Source: Bacteroidales bacterium
GTDB lineage: Bacteria > Bacteroidota > Bacteroidia > Bacteroidales > UBA932
DNA length: 5,114 nucleotides
Direction of reading: 5' to 3'
Assembly: GCA_017509375.1 (NCBI GenBank)
Contig: JAFWPT010000279.1
Coordinates: 1-5,114, forward strand
Below the pieces are notes generated by a model. It worked only from the letters and a program-made list of their open reading frames with translations. It searched no databases and was not told where the DNA came from. Both the position numbers and the translations under genes were made by a program. Of this stretch, positions 1 to 5,114 are shown in pieces (positions within the stretch are counted from its first letter, which is position 1; each line of letters opens with the position of its first letter).

Positions 1-68
1 ATAGTTTAGAAGGGTTAAGCCGACTATCCCGATGCGCAGGGCCCGGAATGTTAGCATTGATTATGTAA

Positions 69-85
69 ATATTACGGAGTAATAT
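69..85. repeat. Perfect 7-bp inverted repeat with 3-base loop
   Basis: ATATTAC at 69-75 is followed by GGA and then its exact reverse complement GTAATAT at 79-85. It could be an operator-type palindrome or a weak RNA hairpin. The stem is AT-rich and no T-run follows, so it does not look like an intrinsic terminator. Its role is unknown. Confidence 0.6.
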
Positions 86-88
86 ATT

Positions 89-112
89 GAGAATGGATAG
101 AGGCCTATTCTC
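89..112. repeat. Imperfect hairpin, 8-bp stem with 8-base loop
   Basis: GAGAATGG at 89-96 pairs with CTATTCTC at 105-112 through seven Watson-Crick pairs and one G-U pair, leaving bases 97-104 as the loop. It begins four bases after the preceding hairpin. No T-run follows, so a terminator is not supported. It could be the remnant of an upstream 3' structure or part of a 5' leader fold. Confidence 0.45.
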
Positions 113-177
113 GCAATTACAATTATAGCAAAAAGAATTCACAATTCCAAGTTTTTCTCCGCCGCCCTGGACATTTA

Positions 178-234
178 ATGCTTAAAATGCTTAATAAGCA
201 TGTTAAGCATGCTTAAGATGCTTAGGATAAGCAA
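178..234. repeat. Cluster of seven ATGCTTA/TAAGCAT half-sites, probable operator or leader structure
   Basis: Within 57 bases the 7-mer ATGCTTA occurs four times on the plus strand (starts 178, 187, 209, 218) and its reverse complement TAAGCAT twice (195, 204), with a one-base variant TAAGCAA at 228. The copies come in pairs spaced 9 bases apart (178/187, 195/204, 209/218). TTAAGCATGCTTAA at 203-216 is a perfect 14-base palindrome. The 16-base block 195-210 is the reverse complement of 178-193 with one mismatch, and of 209-224 with one mismatch, so it can pair with either side but not both. A third hairpin uses 219-224 and 228-233 around GGA. The cluster ends 56 bases before the start of the first gene. 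A multi-site operator or a switching RNA leader are both plausible; which one applies cannot be told from sequence. Confidence 0.75.
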
Positions 235-290
235 TACTCCCCGAATTGTAGTTGTAGCTTCGCAGCAGAAACCTCTTAAGACCAGGTATT

Positions 291-3218
291 ATGAAAAAGT
301 TACTCTACATCCTCGCAGCCACCGCAGCAGCGCTGCTGTGCCTGCCCCAAGCAGCCTCCGCACAAATGAGGGCTGCCGACGAGCCCGCCCGTCCTTCGAC
401 GGACAGTTGGGCCCAGATCCAGTACGGGGAAGTTTCCCCGAGCCTCTACACAGGGACGGTGCACCTGTCCGTCCCTTTCTACACGTACAAGGACCCGGAT
501 TTCGAAATACCGGTCAGTTTCGATTATGCCTCCAATGGATGCCTGCCCAATGACCCGCCCGGAATCCTTGGGCCTGGCTGGACCTTGAATGTCGGAGGCG
601 TTATCTCCCGCGATATTCGCGGCATCCCGGACGACGAGACTGTCTTGATAACGGAGAACTCCATGAGCACCCGTATGGTTCCCGGATACTATGCTTTCCA
701 CACCTCCAATCGGAATGCGTTCCCGGATGATGTCTACTGCGCGGATGCCTTTTTCGGCAACAGGAAGTGCATCTATGCCCTTTCTGGCAATGAAATGTTC
801 GATGCCGAGCCGGACATCTTCCACTTTAATTTCCTGGGGCACTCCGGCTCCTTTCACCTTGGCCCGGAAGGCAAGGTTTTCGTATATGGGACTCCTCAGT
901 CCCCGGATGGCTATAAGATAGAATTCGATTTCATGGTAAACAGTGTCCGCAGTGGAATCACGATTACGACCCCAGACGGATACAGATACATTTTCCTGGG
1001 ATACCGGACCGGAGACCGGAACACGGAGATGATCTATTCTCCCATGACAATCCTTTCCTGGCATCTGAGCCGGATAGAAGCACCCAACGGACGGACCGTC
1101 ACATTCAGCTACGACTCACCGGGTGTGTTGTACTACAAGGCGACAAGGCCAGGCGGGCTCTATTACAGCGTCTCTCAGATCGGAACGAATCCATATGGTA
1201 CCGGTCTTGTCGGAGGCTCTGAGAAACATATCAATACGTGCGACGTGACAACGTCTTGCCTTTCTTCTGTCAAGGTGGATGGCACTGAAATCCTGTCTTT
1301 CTCTTATACTACCGGGAATGTCATCCGGTCCTACAAGCCGCCGTTCAACAACGACAACCTGTACAACGCCTATTCACCCCAATTGCTGCTGACCGAAGTT
1401 GACGTCAAATATGAAGGGAATGTTATCAAGCGTTGTTCCCTGGCCTTCGATGGTAATACGAAATCAAAAACCAGTTATCTGACCTCGCTCTCGATTGACG
1501 GAGTGGGGACATTCTCCATGGATTATTATAACAAACAAGACACTCCCTATGCCGGCAATTTCAAGATCGACCATTGGGGATACTATAACGGCTATTCCGG
1601 TGCTTCTACGAGATTCATGGATATCTCCACGCTTGATAGTTCCCTCGACGAAACGATCCTTGCCGGAAACCCCAGGGAGCCCAACGGGTCCTACGCCCAG
1701 TACGGCATCCTGACAAAACTGACTTATCCGACGGGGGGCTGGACCAGTTTCTCCTACGAGCCACACACTTATTCTTTTTCCGTAAAGCGCCTGAGGGTCA
1801 ACTCTTTCAATCCTTCCATCGTGTCCCGAACTGGCGTTGCCGGCGGGGTACGGATCTGCAGCGTATCACACTTCGATTCCGATGGTTCCTTACTGGATGC
1901 CAAGAGCTATTCCTACAGGACAGGGCCGACGAATGCTTCTCCCAGTTCCGGCATACTCGCATACATGCCTCGTTATAAACTGTCATATACCGTCACCTTC
2001 CAGGGTTATGTCTTTACGGAAACGGGAACCCTTATATCGAACAATCTCACGCACTACGGCAGCACTCACATTGAGTATAGTGACGTGTTTGAACAGGGGC
2101 GGGACGGCAGCCGGATTCACTATCATTTCACAACCAGCAAAGATCCCTCACTCATAGATTACGCCTATTCTTATGAGGATTTTATTCCGGACCGGGTCAG
2201 GTTATACGGCGAATGGGGCCTCGTGATGGCAGATCCGATCGGGTACCTTTTTCTGAATACTTCCCTTCAGAGGTTACGCGGAAAACTTTCTTCGAAGGAG
2301 TTCCTGAACGCATCTCTGGAAACCGTTGCCACCGAGCAGACCCAGTTCATAAAAACATCCGCTGAAGATGATGACTATGTCCCACGGTATTTGTTCTACT
2401 GTGTGGGATATGAACCGGTGTATATCGGCAGGGAAGATATAGGTCAAGCTACAGAGACCCACTCCTATGGTTCAAGCGAAATATCCAGAGAGACTTCTTA
2501 CTCATATAACAGTTTCGCCCAGCGGATTTCCCAGACCGTCATCGGGTCCCGAGAGGAGCAACAGATTACCCGTTGGACCTACGTCTCCGACTATGCCATG
2601 GCTTCAGCAAGCAACATATACCGCAAGATGTATGATGCGGGGCAGATCGACCGGCCCGTAGTGGAAGCGGTTTATACCAAGGCCCACGGTGAGTCCGAAG
2701 TTCTTGTCTCAAGCCGCACGATGACTTACCTTCAGCCTGATGCCATCAACCACCCTGCTTTATTCTGCATCGCATCTGTCACGGAACACGACGGAGTGAC
2801 CCATAAGAACCACGTCACCTATTACTCCTACGACAAGCTCGGACGGATTCTCCAAAAGACGGACCCTGCCGGCATCTCCACCGTCTACGTCTGGGGCTAC
2901 AACGGACTCTATCCCGTCGCACAGATCGTCGGGGCCACCCTCACCCAGGTCAAGGAAGTCTCCGGCCTCTCGGGCATCGAGAACGCCCCGCTCTCCGGAG
3001 CACTCTCTTCCACACAGGTCTCCGCCCTGCGCGACATTCCCGACGCGGAGGTGACCTCCTGGGAGTACGCCCCGCTCGTCGGCCTCACCAAGGAGACCAC
3101 ACCCGACGGGCGCTCCACCTCCTACACCTACAACGCCTCCGGCAAGCTCCACCAGGTCCTCGACGACCTCGGGCGCAAGACCGCGGCCTACCTCTATTCC
3201 CCGGACAACAAACAGTAA
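291..3218 (+). CDS. Secreted RHS/YD-repeat shell protein with Bacteroidota-type N-terminal region
   Basis: This is a complete 975-residue protein. The start is chosen because residues 1-24 form a clean Sec signal peptide (MKK, a hydrophobic core, cleavage after ASA before Gln25). Cys17 is not a lipobox because Leu precedes it. Residues 35-115 match the start of a common Bacteroidota RHS-associated family: YGEVSPSLYTG, VSFDYASNG, then GPGWTLNVGGVISRDIRG. Further family-like segments are WGYYNGY (429-435) and LTYPTGGWTSFSYE (477-490). The C-terminal part has YD repeats: YSYDKLGRILQKTDPAG (845-861), YVWGYNGLYPVAQI (866-879), and two repeats up to the end (945-969). It ends on a repeat strand, with no toxin domain and no type IX secretion C-terminal domain visible. 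The likely role is one part of an extracytoplasmic beta-strand shell; the cargo and target are unknown. No Shine-Dalgarno precedes the ATG, as is normal in this phylum. The next gene follows after 15 bases. Family confidence is high, precise function low. Confidence 0.9.
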   Translation: MKKLLYILAATAAALLCLPQAASAQMRAADEPARPSTDSWAQIQYGEVSPSLYTGTVHLSVPFYTYKDPDFEIPVSFDYASNGCLPNDPPGILGPGWTLNVGGVISRDIRGIPDDETVLITENSMSTRMVPGYYAFHTSNRNAFPDDVYCADAFFGNRKCIYALSGNEMFDAEPDIFHFNFLGHSGSFHLGPEGKVFVYGTPQSPDGYKIEFDFMVNSVRSGITITTPDGYRYIFLGYRTGDRNTEMIYSPMTILSWHLSRIEAPNGRTVTFSYDSPGVLYYKATRPGGLYYSVSQIGTNPYGTGLVGGSEKHINTCDVTTSCLSSVKVDGTEILSFSYTTGNVIRSYKPPFNNDNLYNAYSPQLLLTEVDVKYEGNVIKRCSLAFDGNTKSKTSYLTSLSIDGVGTFSMDYYNKQDTPYAGNFKIDHWGYYNGYSGASTRFMDISTLDSSLDETILAGNPREPNGSYAQYGILTKLTYPTGGWTSFSYEPHTYSFSVKRLRVNSFNPSIVSRTGVAGGVRICSVSHFDSDGSLLDAKSYSYRTGPTNASPSSGILAYMPRYKLSYTVTFQGYVFTETGTLISNNLTHYGSTHIEYSDVFEQGRDGSRIHYHFTTSKDPSLIDYAYSYEDFIPDRVRLYGEWGLVMADPIGYLFLNTSLQRLRGKLSSKEFLNASLETVATEQTQFIKTSAEDDDYVPRYLFYCVGYEPVYIGREDIGQATETHSYGSSEISRETSYSYNSFAQRISQTVIGSREEQQITRWTYVSDYAMASASNIYRKMYDAGQIDRPVVEAVYTKAHGESEVLVSSRTMTYLQPDAINHPALFCIASVTEHDGVTHKNHVTYYSYDKLGRILQKTDPAGISTVYVWGYNGLYPVAQIVGATLTQVKEVSGLSGIENAPLSGALSSTQVSALRDIPDAEVTSWEYAPLVGLTKETTPDGRSTSYTYNASGKLHQVLDDLGRKTAAYLYSPDNKQ
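324..347 (+). repeat. 24-base repeat, copy 1, in signal-peptide coding region
   Basis: This stretch is identical over 24 bases to 3267-3290 in the next gene. It encodes the end of the hydrophobic core (AAALLCLP) in the same frame in both. It includes the perfect 14-base palindrome CAGCAGCGCTGCTG (325-338), which in mRNA could form a small hairpin about 35 bases after the start codon. Confidence 0.85.
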
Positions 3219-3233
3219 TAAATCCAGTCAGCC
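3219..3233 (+). other. 15-base intergenic gap between the two RHS genes
   Basis: Only 15 bases separate the TAA of the first gene from the ATG of the second. They hold no terminator, no promoter-like element and no Shine-Dalgarno motif. This supports a single transcript, with translation of the second gene starting by leaderless-like or coupled initiation as is usual in Bacteroidota. Confidence 0.8.
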
Positions 3234-5114
3234 ATGAAAACTCTGCTCAAACTCCTTGCACTCGCAGCAGCAGCGCTGCTGTGCCTGCCCGCAAGCCTGA
3301 TGGCCCAGAATATCTCCGTCAGCACCACTTCTCTCTCCTGGTCTGCCTCCGACACCTCCGAACAGGCTATCCATGTCTCGGCCGACTACGGGGTCACCTG
3401 GACCGTCTCCGTGTCCAGCTCCGCTTTCATTGCAGATACTTCCGAAGGCGAGGGCTCTGACTTCATCCACGTGGCGCCCGCCGCCCAGAACACGGGCTCT
3501 TCTCCGGTCACCGCCGTGCTCACCATCAGTACCGGAGGATCTTCGGCACAGGTCTCCCTCTCCCAGTCCGCCCCCGAGGTCAATCCCACCGAGCGCATTG
3601 CCCTGCCCGGCAACTGGACCCTCACCCGTACCTACACCAACGCCGCCGGGACCGCCACCTTCGAGGACATCACCTTCTACGACGGACTCGGATATGCCGA
3701 GCAGGTCGTCCAGGTCGGCGCCTCCCCCTCCGGCGGCAAGAACATCGTCACGCCTGTATGGTATGATGTGATGCGCCGCTCTGATGCAAGGTCCTACCTG
3801 CCCTACGTCTCCAACAGCACTTCCCGCACCGAGGAAAGCACCTCCTCCGTGCTCTCCAACCAGTCTGATTGGTACGACGCCAACGGCTGGTCCGACCAAG
3901 GAGACTATGCCTTCTCCGAGCAGGAATACGAGGCCTCGCCTCTCAACCGCGTCCTGAAGGTACGCAAGTCCGGCAAAACCTACTCTTCCTCCGAAAACGG
4001 CTCCAAGGCCGTCCAGATCAGCTATGGTACCAACGCCGCCGATGAAGTCCGCAAACTCTCCGTAGGCAGTACCGGAGCAATGTCCATCAGCGGCACCTAT
4101 CCGGCCGGCACCCTCCACAAGGTCACCACCACCGACGAGGACAACGCTGTCTCCATCGTCTGGACCGACGTGCTCGGACGCACCGTCCTCTCCCGCACAC
4201 TGTTGGATTCCGATAACGATCCCAATATGGATCCCGACGACGTCACCTACTATGACACCTACTACGTCTACGACGACGCCGGACACCTCTGCTGGGTCGT
4301 CACTCCGGAAGGAAGTGCCCTCCTCGAAACATCCGATACCTGGCCTGTGCCGACGTCGCCCAACGGGACATCCACGGAGTCGTCCCTGGCCCAGGCGGCT
4401 GCACGGTACTGCTACGTCTACACCTGGGATGGTCTCGGGCGACAGCTCTCCCGCAAGATTCCCGGCAAGGCCGTCGAGTACTTCGTCTACGACCACGCCG
4501 GACGGCTCGTCATGAGCCAGGACGGGCTCCAGCGCACCGCCGGCCTCTGGGTTACCTGTAAGTACGACAACGCCGGGAGGCTCGTCCGCCGGGCCCTGCT
4601 GAACTCCTCCCAGGGTCGCGCCTACTTCCAGAGCCTTTTCGAGAGCAGCAACACCCCTTCAGCGGTGTATCCCAGTTTAGGAGACACTGTCCTGGAAGTG
4701 TATGACTACGGCTCCTATACAAACGCCTCCTCCGCGGGGTTGGCTTTCTCCGCCGTCAGCGGCGTTGTCGCCGCCACCGACGTGGACCAGACCCGCATCA
4801 AGGGCCTCAAGACCTACGAGAAGGTCGCCATCCTCTCCGGCACGGGCGTGCCGACCACCTTTGTCCAGCGCGCCTTCTACTACGACCAGCTCGGGCGTCT
4901 CATCCAGACCGTCGAGTCCAACGCCATGGGCACAGTCTCACGCTACTCCTCCGGCTACGACTTCCTCGGCAATGTCACCGCCTCCCGCGAGCAGCACGGG
5001 TCCGACTACAAGACCAGCACCTTCACCTACGATCTCCGCGGACGCCTGCTCTCCGAGTCTTCTTCAGTCAACGGCAGCGTCACCGCCACGATGGCCTACG
5101 CCTACGACCCCCTC
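3234..5114 (+). CDS. BACON-DUF6443-RHS repeat protein, 3' end outside window
   Basis: The frame is open from ATG 3234 to the window edge, 627 codons with no stop. Residues 1-24 are a Sec signal peptide cut at LMA before Gln25. Residues 26-113 resemble a BACON domain: SVSTTSLSWSA, a VTWTVSV strand, a DFIHVAPAAQN strand and a closing VSLSQSA. BACON modules are found in Bacteroidota surface proteins, as putative carbohydrate-binding or spacer domains. Residues about 125-200 fit DUF6443: ITFYDGLGYAEQVVQVGASP, then YDVMRRSDARSYLPY; the usual Arg of YDGLGR is Tyr154 here. YD/RHS repeats follow: VLGRTVLSRTL (313-323), YVYDDAGHLCWVVTPEG (344-360), YTWDGLGRQLSRKIPG (396-411), YFVYDHAGRLVMSQDG (416-431), YDNAGRLVRRA (444-454), YYDQLGRLIQTVE (549-561), YDFLGNVTASRE (575-586) and YDLRGRLLSE (599-608). 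The RHS core and any variable C-terminal effector domain are not seen. It is probably co-transcribed with the upstream shell protein and may act with it. Confidence 0.88.
   Translation, partial: MKTLLKLLALAAAALLCLPASLMAQNISVSTTSLSWSASDTSEQAIHVSADYGVTWTVSVSSSAFIADTSEGEGSDFIHVAPAAQNTGSSPVTAVLTISTGGSSAQVSLSQSAPEVNPTERIALPGNWTLTRTYTNAAGTATFEDITFYDGLGYAEQVVQVGASPSGGKNIVTPVWYDVMRRSDARSYLPYVSNSTSRTEESTSSVLSNQSDWYDANGWSDQGDYAFSEQEYEASPLNRVLKVRKSGKTYSSSENGSKAVQISYGTNAADEVRKLSVGSTGAMSISGTYPAGTLHKVTTTDEDNAVSIVWTDVLGRTVLSRTLLDSDNDPNMDPDDVTYYDTYYVYDDAGHLCWVVTPEGSALLETSDTWPVPTSPNGTSTESSLAQAAARYCYVYTWDGLGRQLSRKIPGKAVEYFVYDHAGRLVMSQDGLQRTAGLWVTCKYDNAGRLVRRALLNSSQGRAYFQSLFESSNTPSAVYPSLGDTVLEVYDYGSYTNASSAGLAFSAVSGVVAATDVDQTRIKGLKTYEKVAILSGTGVPTTFVQRAFYYDQLGRLIQTVESNAMGTVSRYSSGYDFLGNVTASREQHGSDYKTSTFTYDLRGRLLSESSSVNGSVTATMAYAYDPL
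3267..3290 (+). repeat. 24-base repeat, copy 2, in signal-peptide coding region
   Basis: This is the partner of 324-347, identical over 24 bases and in the same reading frame, with the 14-base palindrome at 3268-3281. The sequence around it differs between the two genes (different codons for residues 3-10 and after residue 19), so this is a short block of identity inside more diverged DNA. Confidence 0.85.
4488..4586 (+). repeat. Pair of near-identical 24-base YD-repeat units
   Basis: Bases 4488-4511 and 4563-4586 differ at only 3 of 24 positions and encode YDHAGRLV and YDNAGRLV. They are 75 bases apart and in frame. A third, less similar unit begins at 4269 (YDDAGHL). These are the DNA-level trace of RHS repeats within the second gene and a possible site for recombination between repeats. 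Confidence 0.7.

Larger units (their letters stand above)
1..290. other. AT-rich leader region without a recognisable complete gene
   Basis: No convincing complete gene is seen here on either strand. One plus-strand frame is open from base 3 to a TAA at 66-68 and could be the last 21 codons of an upstream gene, but it is too short to judge. The region is clearly more AT-rich than the genes that follow: bases 181-240 have 20 G or C out of 60. It contains two hairpins and the half-site cluster listed separately, and a tandem TTGTAG pair at 246-257. I looked for the Bacteroidota promoter form (TTTG, about 20 bases, TAnnTTTG) and found no TTTG anywhere in the region, so the promoter of the downstream genes is either non-canonical or lies further upstream. 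Confidence 0.6.

Noticed and set aside
3..68. Possible C-terminal tail of an upstream gene
   Set aside because: It is only 21 codons and a stop at the window edge, with no recognisable motif; an open frame of this length is expected by chance.
178..234. CRISPR array or replication-origin iterons
   Set aside because: The units are only 7 bases, alternate in orientation, and have no unique spacers. No replication gene is nearby, so a regulatory or leader-structure reading fits better.
178..234. Phase-variable invertible promoter
   Set aside because: The inverted copies are separated by one or a few bases, so there is no segment long enough to invert and carry a promoter, and no recombinase gene is in the window.
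291..362. Lipoprotein signal with Cys17 in both proteins
   Set aside because: Cys17 is preceded by Leu-Leu, not the Gly, Ala or Ser needed at -1, and an AxA-type cleavage site before Gln25 fits better.
200..553. Plus-strand frame starting inside the half-site array
   Set aside because: Its repeated Met-Leu start is only the ATGCTTA repeat read in frame, and most of it overlaps the first gene in another frame with no protein features.
300..1064. Minus-strand open frame of 254 codons opposite the start of the first gene
   Set aside because: It has no recognisable domain and overlaps the clear signal peptide and N-terminal shell motifs on the plus strand. It is a composition shadow.
3373..3771. 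Plus-strand Pro/Ser-rich frame of 132 codons inside the second gene
   Set aside because: The low-complexity Pro, Ser and Arg content is what an out-of-frame read of GC-rich DNA gives. The overlapping frame carries BACON and DUF6443 features.
3228..4496. Long minus-strand open frame of 422 codons opposite the second gene
   Set aside because: It is rich in Gly, Val, Asp and Glu in a way expected from the complement of C-ending codons. It shows no domain, and it lies fully opposite a well-supported RHS coding frame.

Overview
The window looks like a gut-type Bacteroidota (Bacteroidales) chromosome segment. Three things point there: two secreted RHS/YD-repeat proteins of a kind common in that phylum, an N-terminal BACON-like domain on the second protein, and no Shine-Dalgarno sequence at either start. 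By eye the coding DNA is mid-50s to 60s % GC and rich in C-ending codons, which would suit an Alistipes-like or related Bacteroidales lineage. The sequence alone does not fix the genus.

Layout. Positions 1-290 hold no recognisable complete gene. This AT-rich leader carries two small hairpins (69-85 and 89-112) and a dense cluster of seven ATGCTTA-type half-sites in both orientations (178-234), ending 56 bases before the first start codon. Positions 291-3218 are a complete 975-codon gene for an exported protein with the Bacteroidota RHS-shell N-terminus and YD-repeat C-terminus. After only 15 bases, a second gene starts at 3234 in the same frame and direction and is still open at the window end (627 codons seen). 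It encodes a signal peptide, a BACON-like beta-sandwich domain, a DUF6443-like region and a run of RHS/YD repeats. Its C-terminus, where a variable effector domain would lie if there is one, is outside the window.

How they work together. The spacing indicates one operon. Protein 1 has the N-terminal shell region and a few YD repeats, then stops; protein 2 carries most of the YD repeats. This recalls the split B and C subunits of Tc toxins, which together build a hollow RHS cocoon around a C-terminal cargo. Here both proteins have Sec signal peptides, so any joint assembly would be in the periplasm or at the surface. The partnership is inference; the domain content and gene order are read directly.

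The most unusual signals are the half-site cluster, whose middle block can pair with either flank; a 24-base identical stretch containing a 14-base palindrome in both signal-peptide coding regions; and the change in base composition near the 3' end of gene 1, which matches the style of gene 2.
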